From NCBI GenBank assembly GCA_031277925.1, contig JAITLJ010000153.1, positions 1-41,593 of the forward strand: a DNA stretch of 41,593 nt. The letters are read 5' to 3'. The DNA is from Prevotellaceae bacterium (GTDB lineage: Bacteria; Bacteroidota; Bacteroidia; Bacteroidales; UBA932). Each line of letters opens with the position of its first letter. The stretch's first letter is position 1. Of this stretch, positions 1 through 9,424 are shown one piece after another. A program made the translations under genes and the position numbers. The notes below the pieces were generated by a model. It was given only the letters and a program-made list of their open reading frames with translations. It did not search any database and had not been told where the DNA came from.

Positions 1-2
1 TA

Positions 3-533
3 TCGGCTATAATTGGCGTTGTGCTTGGTATATTTGCATATTTGTCGGGAAACGTAATTTACGCCGGATATTTAAACATAATGTATATTCCAAACTCCGG
101 CGAACTTGTAATTTTTATGGGAGCGTTTATCGGAGCGCTCACAGGATTTTTATGGTATAATTCCTATCCTGCTCAAGTATTTATGGGCGATACCGGAAGT
201 TTGGCTATTGGCGGAATAATTGCCGTTTTTGCGGTAATGGTGCGCAAAGAACTGTTGATTCCTATTTTATGCGGAGTGTTTTTTGCCGAAAGTTTATCGG
301 TTATGATGCAAATGATATATTTTAAATATACAAAACGAAAATATGGAGTCGGACGCCGAATTTTCAAGATGACGCCTTTGCATCATCATTTTGAAAAACA
401 GGGCTATGCAGGAATAAATGCAATAATTCAAAAACCTAAAAATCCAATACCCGAATCAAAAATTGTAGTAAGATTTTGGATTATAACATTATTACTTGCC
501 GTAATCAGTATTGTAACATTAAAATTAAGATAA
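3..533 (+). CDS. mraY: Phospho-N-acetylmuramoyl-pentapeptide-transferase, 5'-truncated by the window edge
   Basis: Frame is open from base 3. Contains MraY motifs [10 protein letters not shown] and PLHHHFE, and lies directly upstream of murD. Confidence 0.95.
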   Translation, partial: SAIIGVVLGIFAYLSGNVIYAGYLNIMYIPNSGELVIFMGAFIGALTGFLWYNSYPAQVFMGDTGSLAIGGIIAVFAVMVRKELLIPILCGVFFAESLSVMMQMIYFKYTKRKYGVGRRIFKMTPLHHHFEKQGYAGINAIIQKPKNPIPESKIVVRFWIITLLLAVISIVTLKLR

Positions 534-539
534 TTATAT

Positions 540-1874
540 ATGAAACGAATAGTAGTTTTAGGAGGAGGAGAAAGTGGAATTGGCTCGGCGGTTTTAGCCA
601 AAACAAAAAACTTTGATGTATTCCTTTCAGATAAAGGAAAAATAAACGATGAATACAAAAAAGTTCTTAAACAGTACAAGATTGATTTTGAAGAAAACAG
701 GCATACCGAAGAAAAAATATTTAACGCCGATGAGATTATAAAAAGCCCGGGAATTCCCGACAAGGCGCCTGTTGTTCTAAAATTGAAAGAAAAAGGAATA
801 AATATAGTTTCCGAAATTGAATTTGCAGGGCGTTACTGTGATGCAAAAAAGATATGTATCACAGGCAGCAACGGCAAAACAACTACGGCAACGCTTATAT
901 ATTTTCTTTTGAAAAATGCAGGAATAAATGTCGGATTGGCAGGCAATATCGGTAAAAGTTTTGCCTTACAGCTTGCAACAGAAAATCATGATTATTATGT
1001 TTTGGAATTAAGCAGTTTTCAACTTGATGGAATGTATGAATTTAAAGCCGATATTGCTGTTTTGTTGAATATAACACCCGACCATTTAGACAGATACGAT
1101 TACAAATTGGAAAATTACGTTCGGTCAAAGTTCAGAATCACACAAAACATGAATGGTGATGATTGCTTTATATTTTGCGCCGATGATAAAATAACAATGG
1201 CTCATATAGAAGAAATAGTCTTGAAAGCAAAAATGTTGCCATTTTCACGAAAAACAAACATTAATCAAGGCTCTTATACCGAAAACGAATCGCTGTTTAC
1301 TAAAATAAACAACAATACTTTTTCAATGTTAATAGATGATCTGTCGCTGAAAGGCAAACACAACATTTACAATTCAATGGCGGCTGCAATTACAGGCAAA
1401 GTGCTTGATATAAAGAACGAAGTTATACGCCAAAGTCTTTCAACATTCAAAGGCGTAGAACATCGTTTGGAATTTGTGCTGAATATTGGAGGAATAAAAT
1501 TCATAAACGATTCAAAAGCAACAAATGTAAATTCCGTCTGGTACGCATTGGACAGTATAAACGGCAAAATAGTGTGGATTGCAGGCGGAACCGACAAAGG
1601 CAATGATTACAGCGAAATTGTGGATTTGGTAAAAGAAAAAGTACAGGCAATAGTTTGTTTGGGAGTTGATAATTCAAAAATCATCTCATATTTCAAATCT
1701 ATGGTTCCCGTTATTGTAGAAACCAATTCGGCAAAAGATGCTGTGGAAAAATCTTATGAACTTGCCTATCCGGGCGACACCGTTTTATTGTCTCCGGCTT
1801 GTGCTAGCTTCGATTTGTTTGAAAATTACGAAGACAGAGGCGAACAGTTCAAAAAAGCAGTCAGGAACTTGTAA
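540..1874 (+). CDS. murD: UDP-N-acetylmuramoylalanine--D-glutamate ligase
   Basis: 444 aa; Mur ligase ATP-binding motif ITGSNGKTTTATL, NITPDHLDRY, NDSKATN; dcw synteny. Confidence 0.95.
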   Translation: MKRIVVLGGGESGIGSAVLAKTKNFDVFLSDKGKINDEYKKVLKQYKIDFEENRHTEEKIFNADEIIKSPGIPDKAPVVLKLKEKGINIVSEIEFAGRYCDAKKICITGSNGKTTTATLIYFLLKNAGINVGLAGNIGKSFALQLATENHDYYVLELSSFQLDGMYEFKADIAVLLNITPDHLDRYDYKLENYVRSKFRITQNMNGDDCFIFCADDKITMAHIEEIVLKAKMLPFSRKTNINQGSYTENESLFTKINNNTFSMLIDDLSLKGKHNIYNSMAAAITGKVLDIKNEVIRQSLSTFKGVEHRLEFVLNIGGIKFINDSKATNVNSVWYALDSINGKIVWIAGGTDKGNDYSEIVDLVKEKVQAIVCLGVDNSKIISYFKSMVPVIVETNSAKDAVEKSYELAYPGDTVLLSPACASFDLFENYEDRGEQFKKAVRNL

Positions 1875-1885
1875 TATGAAAAGAC

Positions 1886-3289
1886 ATGGAACAGTTGTTG
1901 AATAAAATATATTTTCGAGGCGATAAAATTATTTGGAGAATAATCGTATTTCTGATTTTAATTTCGGTGCTTATAATATTTGCATCGGCAGACAGTTTGG
2001 CAGCGAAAGATGGATATCGAAAAGGCGCTTATTTTTATTTAATTCAGCATCTTGCATTTTTGTCTGGCGGCTTTATACTGATATATATTTGCCATCGTCT
2101 TCCTGTTTCCATGTATAAAAATTTTGCAACTTTGGCGCTTATTATCAGCATTGGTTTGCTTTTGTGCACATCGCTGTACGGATACGAAACCAATGAAGCC
2201 AAACGCTGGATTTCAATTGCCGGTATAAGATTCCAATCGGCTGAAATTGCAAAAATAAGCGTTGTTTTATACCTTGCAAGCGTTTTGGAAGATAATGTTT
2301 TCGATGAGTTTAAAGATGTTATAAAAAAAATTGCATTACCGGTTGGAACAGTTTGTCTGCTTGTTTTTATTGAAGGAACATCAATAGGGTTATTATTTGG
2401 AGTTATTTGCATATCAATACTTTTTATTGGCGGTTTGAAATTAAAATTTTTACTGAAAATATTAGGACTTGCATTAATAATTCTGGTACTGTTGTGCTTG
2501 TCGGGAATTACAATCGGCTGGCCTAAACGCATAGCCACTGCGGCAGGCAGATTAAGCGATTTTTCTTTTGCCGTAACAGTATCGGCGCTTGGAATGACAG
2601 GCATATTAATACTTCTTTTTGTAAGTTCAAAACTAAAACATTTGCTTAAAATATTCGGACTTGCATTGGCAGCATTAGCGCTGCTGTTTGTTTTGGGACT
2701 CGCATTCCATTGGTCGCCTGTCGTTAGAGTTGTAGATAAAATGGAAAATATATTTAAAAAAAATGACGTTGAAACTGTCGGAATAACGCAGGCTGACAGA
2801 GGAAAAATCGCCGTTGCTTCGGGCGGTTTTGTAGGCAAGGGACCGGGAAACAGTACTCAACGTTATTTATTGCCATTATCTTACAGCGATTTTGTTTTTG
2901 CAATGATTATCGAAGAATACGGACTTGTTGCAGGAATAATTGTTCTGCTGGCATACATGATATTGTTGTATCGAGCGGCAATGATAGCAAAAAAATGTAC
3001 ACGAATATTTTCGTCCGTTACTGTTTTGGGATTAATGTTGGTAGTAGTTTTTCAAGCTTTGGTAAATGCAGGAGTTTCCGTAGGAATTTTTCCCGTAACG
3101 GGACAAACATTACCTTTCGTAAGTCATGGCGGAACATCAATATTGTGTACGGGAATCGTTTTTGGAATAATATTATCGGTAAGCAGAGCGGCAAATAATC
3201 AGGAAGAAATATCAAAGCAGAAAAATGACGAAGATAAAAAATATACGCCAAATTATACCAACGAAAAAATAAGTGAATATAATGAATAA
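1886..3289 (+). CDS. ftsW: FtsW/RodA/SpoVE-family lipid II polymerase/flippase, with an internal duplication
   Basis: 467 aa, multi-TM; conserved C-terminal PVTGQTLPFVSHGGTSIL motif; between murD and murG. Confidence 0.9.
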   Translation: MEQLLNKIYFRGDKIIWRIIVFLILISVLIIFASADSLAAKDGYRKGAYFYLIQHLAFLSGGFILIYICHRLPVSMYKNFATLALIISIGLLLCTSLYGYETNEAKRWISIAGIRFQSAEIAKISVVLYLASVLEDNVFDEFKDVIKKIALPVGTVCLLVFIEGTSIGLLFGVICISILFIGGLKLKFLLKILGLALIILVLLCLSGITIGWPKRIATAAGRLSDFSFAVTVSALGMTGILILLFVSSKLKHLLKIFGLALAALALLFVLGLAFHWSPVVRVVDKMENIFKKNDVETVGITQADRGKIAVASGGFVGKGPGNSTQRYLLPLSYSDFVFAMIIEEYGLVAGIIVLLAYMILLYRAAMIAKKCTRIFSSVTVLGLMLVVVFQALVNAGVSVGIFPVTGQTLPFVSHGGTSILCTGIVFGIILSVSRAANNQEEISKQKNDEDKKYTPNYTNEKISEYNE

Positions 3290-4388
3290 AAAAATAAAAA
3301 TAATTATCAGCGGAGGAGGCACGGGTGGACATATTTATCCAGCTGTGTCAATTGCCAACACATTAAAAAAACGCGTTGCCGATATTGAAATTCTGTTTGT
3401 TGGAGCTGCGGGACGAATGGAAATGGAAAAAATCCCGACAGCTGGCTATAAGATTATAGGATTGCCTGTTGCAGGATTACAACGCAGACTGACATTAAAA
3501 AATTTTGCCGTGCCGTTTAAATTCATAAAAAGTTTGAACTGCGCAAAAAAAATAATAAAAGATTTTGCGCCCGATGTTGTTGTCGGAGTCGGAGGATATG
3601 CAAGCGCTCCAACTCTGTACGCCGCATCTAAATTGGGGATAGCAACACTTATTCAGGAACAAAATTCTTATGCAGGATTAACCAACAAACTGCTGGCAAA
3701 AAAAGCAAAAAAAATATGTGTGGCTTACAGCGGAATGCAAAAATTTTTTCCTGCAACAAAAACAGTTTTGACCGGAAATCCTGTCAGGCAAGATTTATTT
3801 AACGTAAAAAATCTGGAAAAAGAGGCTCATGAATTTTTCAATCTCGACAAATCTAAAAAAACTCTGCTTGTTGTTGGCGGAAGCCTTGGCGCTCGCACAT
3901 TAAATACCGTTATACTTAAAGAACTTAACAGAATTAACAACAACAATGTTCAACTTATATGGCAAACAGGAAAAAATTATTTTACACGGGCTCAAAACGA
4001 AGTTTCCTATTCGACGCTGACCAATACAAAAGTTTTTGAGTTTATTTACAGAATGGATTTGGCTTTTGCTGCTGCCAACATTATCATATCGCGCGCAGGA
4101 GCAGGAACAATTTCGGAACTTTGTGTTGTTGCAAAACCTTGTATTTTGGTTCCATCTCCAAATGTGTCGGAAGACCATCAAACAAAAAACGCAATGGCCT
4201 TGGTGAACAAAGATGCCGCTGTAAAAATAAATGATGAACATGCTCAAAACGACTTAATTGATACTGTTTTACAATTATTAAGCAACGAAGAAAAAATGAA
4301 CAGTCTTGGAAATAACATATCAAAACTTGCAATGCCAAATGCCGCCGAAAATATTGTTGATGAAATTTTAAAACTTGTTGAACAATGA
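3273..4388 (+). CDS. murG: UDP-N-acetylglucosamine--N-acetylmuramyl-(pentapeptide) pyrophosphoryl-undecaprenol N-acetylglucosamine transferase
   Basis: 371 aa; GGGTGGHIYPAVSIA, GGSLGA, SRAGAGTISEL. The true start may be the internal ATG a few codons downstream (MNKKIK). Confidence 0.95.
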   Translation: MNIMNKKIKIIISGGGTGGHIYPAVSIANTLKKRVADIEILFVGAAGRMEMEKIPTAGYKIIGLPVAGLQRRLTLKNFAVPFKFIKSLNCAKKIIKDFAPDVVVGVGGYASAPTLYAASKLGIATLIQEQNSYAGLTNKLLAKKAKKICVAYSGMQKFFPATKTVLTGNPVRQDLFNVKNLEKEAHEFFNLDKSKKTLLVVGGSLGARTLNTVILKELNRINNNNVQLIWQTGKNYFTRAQNEVSYSTLTNTKVFEFIYRMDLAFAAANIIISRAGAGTISELCVVAKPCILVPSPNVSEDHQTKNAMALVNKDAAVKINDEHAQNDLIDTVLQLLSNEEKMNSLGNNISKLAMPNAAENIVDEILKLVEQ

Positions 4389-5761
4389 AACAAAACGCTG
4401 TATATTTAATCGGAATTGGAGGAATCGGGATGAGCGCTTTAGCCCGATATTACAACTGTTGCGGATTTTTTGTTGCAGGTTACGACAAAACAAAATCAAC
4501 GCTTACCCAAGAACTCGAAAACGAAAACATACTTATACACTATACGGATGACGTTTCATTAATCCCCGAAAATTGTAAAGATGCCGAAAATACTTTGGTT
4601 ATATATACTCCGGCAGTGCCGAAAGAACACAGCGAACTGAATTATTTTTTATCAAACAGGTTCAATGTTATAAAACGTTCAAAAACGCTTGGTTTGATTG
4701 CAAAAAATAAACATACGCTTGCTGTTGCAGGCACGCACGGAAAAACGACCGTATCAACGCTTCTGGCTCATATATTGACAGTTGCCGCCGACGGCTGCAA
4801 TGCATTTTTAGGTGGAATTTCCAAAAACTACAATTCAAATTTATTGCTGTCGAACAGCGAAAATTTAGTTGCCGAAGCAGATGAGTTCGACCGCTCGTTT
4901 TTACAGATATTTCCAAATGCAGCAGCAGTTACGGCAACCGATGCCGACCATTTGGATATCTACGGAAATATTGAAGAAATGCGCAAGGCTTTCGGCAAAT
5001 TTGTTGCTCAAATCAAAGATGGTGGAACGCTTATAATTAAAAAAGGAATTGAAATCGAACTGCCTAAAAACAACATCAGTATTTATACTTATTCGTACAG
5101 CGAACCTTGCGATTTTTATGCATCCAATATCAAATTGCACAATGACTCATGTTACGGTTTTGATATTAATTTGCCGAATAACAAAAAAATATGTAATTGC
5201 AAACTTGGAGTTCCCGGATGGATTAATGTTGAAAATGCAATTGCTGCAACAGCATTAGCATGGACTGTTGGCTTTGATGAACAAAAACTGAAAGACGCTC
5301 TTGCAGGTTTTATTGGCGTAAAACGGCGTATGGACGTACAAATAAATACAAAAAAACTTGTATATATCGACGATTATGCACATCATCCCGAAGAACTTAC
5401 AGCAACAATAACATCAATAAAAAACATGTTTGCAGGACGAAAAATAACTGCAATTTTTCAACCTCATTTATATACGCGAACACGCGACTTTGCCGACGGT
5501 TTTGCAAAAAGCCTGAGCCTTGCAGACGAACTTATTTTGCTTGATATTTATCCTGCGCGCGAACTTCCGATAGACGGAATAACATCAAAAATTATTTTTG
5601 ATAACGTACAGTGCAAAGAAAAAATATTGTGCAAAAAAAATGAATTATTAAAAATAGCAGACAAAAAACAATTTGACGTAGTAATAACTTTGGGCGCAGG
5701 CGATATTGATTTGTTTGTCGAACCGATAACAAAAATGTTAAATAAAAAATTAAATATCTAA
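4385..5761 (+). CDS. murC: UDP-N-acetylmuramate--L-alanine ligase
   Basis: 458 aa; GIGGIGMSALA, AGTHGKTTVSTLLAH, DDYAHHPEE; ATGA 4-bp overlap with murG. Confidence 0.95.
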   Translation: MKQNAVYLIGIGGIGMSALARYYNCCGFFVAGYDKTKSTLTQELENENILIHYTDDVSLIPENCKDAENTLVIYTPAVPKEHSELNYFLSNRFNVIKRSKTLGLIAKNKHTLAVAGTHGKTTVSTLLAHILTVAADGCNAFLGGISKNYNSNLLLSNSENLVAEADEFDRSFLQIFPNAAAVTATDADHLDIYGNIEEMRKAFGKFVAQIKDGGTLIIKKGIEIELPKNNISIYTYSYSEPCDFYASNIKLHNDSCYGFDINLPNNKKICNCKLGVPGWINVENAIAATALAWTVGFDEQKLKDALAGFIGVKRRMDVQINTKKLVYIDDYAHHPEELTATITSIKNMFAGRKITAIFQPHLYTRTRDFADGFAKSLSLADELILLDIYPARELPIDGITSKIIFDNVQCKEKILCKKNELLKIADKKQFDVVITLGAGDIDLFVEPITKMLNKKLNI

Positions 5762-5778
5762 TATTAAATATAAATACA

Positions 5779-6555
5779 ATGAACAAAACACTAAAATATA
5801 TCTTGGCAATTTTTACGGCGGCGGCAATCGTTGCCTATTTGCTGATGGCTTTTGTTTTTGTAGATAACAAAGAGCAGACTTTGGTTTGTAAAAATATTAA
5901 CATAAGCATAACCAACGACGACAAATTTTCGTTTGTCGATGCCGAAAATATCAAATCTGTACTGCTGAACTGTGGAGAAAAAATAATTAATGAACGTTTA
6001 GATAAAATCAATACATACAAAATAAAACAAATTTTAAGCAAAAACAATGCAATCAAGTCAATAAATGTTTTCACAACCATAGATGCAAATCTAAATGTCG
6101 AAATCGAACAAAGACAGCCTGTTGTGCGAATACAATGCGAAAATATGCGTTGCTACATAGATGATACAGGATATATATTTCCTCTTGTCGCATCAAAACC
6201 CGATTTACATCTTCCTGTTGTTACGGGAATAATACCGACAGCCTTACAAAACGGTTTTGCCGGTTATATTCCAAAAAACAGAAAATTTTTAAACCAGTTG
6301 TATGAATTTGCTGTTTTTCTGAAAAAAAACACATTTTGGAACGATATGATAGAGCAAATTAACATAACAAACAATCAGGTAGAACTTATTCCTCTGTTTG
6401 CCGAACATCTCGTAAAACTCGGCAGCTTAGACAATTTCAAACCCAAATTGAACAAACTGCAAAAATTTTACAGATATGCAATGCCTGCAATAGGTTGGGA
6501 TAAATATAAATTAATAAATATAGAATATAAAAATCAAATAATTTGTAAAAAATAA
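5779..6555 (+). CDS. ftsQ: FtsQ-like cell division protein (POTRA/FtsQ)
   Basis: 258 aa, N-terminal TM segment, located between murC and ftsA; weak sequence motifs, so the call rests on synteny and size. Confidence 0.8.
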   Translation: MNKTLKYILAIFTAAAIVAYLLMAFVFVDNKEQTLVCKNINISITNDDKFSFVDAENIKSVLLNCGEKIINERLDKINTYKIKQILSKNNAIKSINVFTTIDANLNVEIEQRQPVVRIQCENMRCYIDDTGYIFPLVASKPDLHLPVVTGIIPTALQNGFAGYIPKNRKFLNQLYEFAVFLKKNTFWNDMIEQINITNNQVELIPLFAEHLVKLGSLDNFKPKLNKLQKFYRYAMPAIGWDKYKLINIEYKNQIICKK

Positions 6556-6559
6556 AGAT

Positions 6560-7864
6560 ATGGAAAATTACATTGTTGCAATTGATCTTGGAACAACAAA
6601 AATTGTTACCTTGATAGGAGAAAAAACAGAATCAGGACGTTATAGAATTTTGAAAAGTTATGAACTTCAATCGACAGGAATTGTACGCGGCGAAGTAGAA
6701 AACCTGAAAGATGTAACAGAATTGATTAAAAAGTCCGTTGATGAATTAAGAAAAGAATCGGAATTTGAAATTTCCGAAGTTTATGTGGGAATTGCCGGAC
6801 AACATATAAGATGCATGTGCGAAAGCGTAAAAGAATTGCGTAATAACGAAAAGGCTCAAATTACACAGGATGAGATTGATGCATTACAGCAAAAAATGTA
6901 CTCGGTGCGAATGGAACCGGGCGAAGAAATTTTACACGTTATTCCGCAAAGTTTCAATGTTGACGACAAAATGGATATAAGAAAACCTGTCGGTATGCTG
7001 GGTAAGGAATTAACAGGAAATTACCACATTGTATTGGGAAGAACCAATGCAATTGACGTTATCAAAGAATGTTTGAACAACGAAGAAGTAAAACTCAATC
7101 TGAATCGCTTGATTCTTGAACCGCTTGCTTCGGCTGCCGCTGTCCTCAATGACGAAGAAAAAGAACTGGGAGTTGCTCTGGTTGATATTGGCGGAGGCAC
7201 AACCGATTTGGTTGTTTATTATGATAATATAATTCGCCATTCTGCTGTGATTCCTTTTGGCGGAAATATTGTTACCAAAGACATAAAAGATGGCTGTAAA
7301 ATATCGCAGGAAACAGCGGAAAAAATCAAAATAAATTACGGAACATGCCTCGGACATTTATCTTCGGAAAATATATATATTTCTATTTCAGGTAAAAATA
7401 TCGAAGACAAAAAAGAAATCTCAACCAGAATCCTGTCAAAAATAATTGACGCGCGTATGGAAGAAATTCTCAGTGCCATTATGTACGAATTGGAACTGTC
7501 GGGATTTTTAAATAAGATAAATGCAGGAATTGTATTCACGGGCGGCGGCTCTCTGCTTACAAATTTCAAACAGTTTGCCGAATTGAAAACAGGATTGAAA
7601 GCCCGCATAGGAAAACCTGTTTATTTAAGCAGCGACACAGGAAAGCATTTTGCCCAACCATTTTATTCAACCGCAATAGGACTTGTTATTAAAGGTGTTG
7701 AATATGAAAAATTAAAAAAAACAAAAGAGCAAATTCCCGCTTCAAAACAGGAGGAAATTGTTATAAAACAAAAAAACATAAAAGCCAAGACTAAAAAACA
7801 GTCTAAAATTAAAGAATTTATAGAGGAAATCAGTAACATGTTTACTAATAACGACACAGTATAA
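6560..7864 (+). CDS. ftsA: Cell division protein FtsA
   Basis: 434 aa; VAIDLGTTKIVTLIGE, VDIGGGTTDLVVY, GIVFTGGGSLL. Confidence 0.95.
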   Translation: MENYIVAIDLGTTKIVTLIGEKTESGRYRILKSYELQSTGIVRGEVENLKDVTELIKKSVDELRKESEFEISEVYVGIAGQHIRCMCESVKELRNNEKAQITQDEIDALQQKMYSVRMEPGEEILHVIPQSFNVDDKMDIRKPVGMLGKELTGNYHIVLGRTNAIDVIKECLNNEEVKLNLNRLILEPLASAAAVLNDEEKELGVALVDIGGGTTDLVVYYDNIIRHSAVIPFGGNIVTKDIKDGCKISQETAEKIKINYGTCLGHLSSENIYISISGKNIEDKKEISTRILSKIIDARMEEILSAIMYELELSGFLNKINAGIVFTGGGSLLTNFKQFAELKTGLKARIGKPVYLSSDTGKHFAQPFYSTAIGLVIKGVEYEKLKKTKEQIPASKQEEIVIKQKNIKAKTKKQSKIKEFIEEISNMFTNNDTV

Positions 7865-7876
7865 AAAAATAATATT

Positions 7877-9328
7877 ATGGATGAAGATATTGAATTTATC
7901 CCCGATTGGGATATGTCGCAAGGAGCGATAATAAAAGTTATTGGCGTTGGCGGCGGCGGCAATAACGCCGTAAACTATATGGCAGAACAGGGAATTACCG
8001 GCGTTAACTTTGCAATATGCAACACCGACGGACAAGCATTAAAAAACAGCCCGATAAAAACAAAAATTCAACTCGGATGCGCACTTACTCGCGGACGCGG
8101 CGCCGGCTGTGATCCTGAAATTGGCAGACAGGCGGCTATCGAAAGTATTGAAAATATTAAAACCGCTCTCAGCGACAATACCGAAATGGTTTTTATCACC
8201 GCCGGAATGGGCGGCGGAACAGGAACAGGAGCCGCTCCTGTTATTGCAAAAGTCGCAAAAGAAATGGATATTTTGACGGTAGCGATTGTTACGCTTCCGT
8301 TCAAAGACGAAGGACTTGAACCACGCCGCAGAGCAGTTGCAGGAATAAATGAACTGAAAAAATGCGTAGATTCATTGCTTTTAATCAGCAACGATAAATT
8401 ATACGAAATGTATGGAAATCTGTCGGTGCGCGATGGATTTAAAAAAGCTGACAAAGTATTGGCAAGCGCAGCAAAAGGCATTGCCGAAATAATTACAAAA
8501 GCAGGATACATAAACGTCGATTTTGCCGATGTAAAAAAAGTAATGAAAAACAGCGGCGTAGCATTGCTGGGAACAGGATATGGCGCCGGCGCAAAACGCG
8601 CCATTGACGCCGTTGATGCGGCGCTTAATTCTCCGCTTTTAAATAACAACTCGATAGCCGGAGCAAAAAACATACTTGTAAATATCACTTCGAGCGAAAC
8701 AAAAGAATTGAAATTTTCCGAACTCCGCGAAATTATGAACTATATTCAACGCGAAGCAGGAACGGTTGAAAACATCAAACGCGGCGTTGTTTACGACCAT
8801 TCGTTTGATGATGAAATAAGCATTACGATTGTGGCAACAGGATTTGAAATGAAAGATATTCCCGACCTCCACATCCCAAAACCTCCAAAAATTGTTGATA
8901 TTGACGAAAATATGGAACAGCAAAAAATTGATTTTGAAATTGTAAAACCTAAAAACGAAGACGAAGACTATAAATTCAACGAATCGGAAATAGAAGTAGA
9001 TGACGCCATTGAAGAAAATGGAGAAGATGATTATACGGATGACATTCAATTAACAGTAAAAAATGAAAATTCGGGATTGGAAAATGATTTTTTTAATGAA
9101 AAAACAAATAATGATAACAGTAAAATTGAAAAAAAGCAATTAACAGGATTAAATAAACAAGAAACTTTACAGTTCGAAAATGAACCGGCATTTATGCGCA
9201 AAAACATCGTTATTGAAACTCAATTACAATCAAATCAAGACGTTGGGAACAAAGCATTTGAAAAAAATAAAGATAACAAATTCGTTTTGCGCCAAAATAA
9301 TGCATATTTAAATCCGGAAGTAGATTGA
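7877..9328 (+). CDS. ftsZ: Cell division protein FtsZ
   Basis: 483 aa; IKVIGVGGGGNNAVNYM, GMGGGTGTGAAPVIA tubulin signature; C-terminal PAFMRK peptide. Confidence 0.97.
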   Translation: MDEDIEFIPDWDMSQGAIIKVIGVGGGGNNAVNYMAEQGITGVNFAICNTDGQALKNSPIKTKIQLGCALTRGRGAGCDPEIGRQAAIESIENIKTALSDNTEMVFITAGMGGGTGTGAAPVIAKVAKEMDILTVAIVTLPFKDEGLEPRRRAVAGINELKKCVDSLLLISNDKLYEMYGNLSVRDGFKKADKVLASAAKGIAEIITKAGYINVDFADVKKVMKNSGVALLGTGYGAGAKRAIDAVDAALNSPLLNNNSIAGAKNILVNITSSETKELKFSELREIMNYIQREAGTVENIKRGVVYDHSFDDEISITIVATGFEMKDIPDLHIPKPPKIVDIDENMEQQKIDFEIVKPKNEDEDYKFNESEIEVDDAIEENGEDDYTDDIQLTVKNENSGLENDFFNEKTNNDNSKIEKKQLTGLNKQETLQFENEPAFMRKNIVIETQLQSNQDVGNKAFEKNKDNKFVLRQNNAYLNPEVD

Positions 9329-9369
9329 TTTGTTAAAATATTTTAACAGTAAATATGAAATAGATTAAT

Positions 9370-9377
9370 TATCTTTG
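9370..9377 (+). promoter_or_regulatory. Candidate Bacteroidota -7 element (TAnnTTTG) for the downstream TPR lipoprotein gene
   Basis: TATCTTTG, ~48 bp upstream of the ATG at 9425; no clear TTTG at -33. Confidence 0.4.
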
Positions 9378-9424
9378 TGCCATAAAAATAAATAAATGAA
9401 TAATTATTAATTAACAGTAAAGTT

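Noticed and set aside
2044-2838. 264-aa antisense ORF within ftsW
   Set aside because: Antisense to a clear conserved gene; no recognisable motif; typical shadow ORF.
8068-8688. 206-aa antisense ORF within ftsZ
   Set aside because: Shadow ORF created by codon bias of the conserved ftsZ GTPase domain.
1-9328. Absence of ddl and other variations in the dcw cluster as a novelty
   Set aside because: The order murD-ftsW-murG-murC-ftsQ-ftsA-ftsZ without ddl is usual for Bacteroidota.
9100-9328. FtsZ C-terminal extension after the PAFMRK peptide
   Set aside because: Bacteroidota FtsZ proteins commonly continue past the conserved peptide with a short tail ending in a similar NVD/EVD-type sequence; not unusual enough to report.
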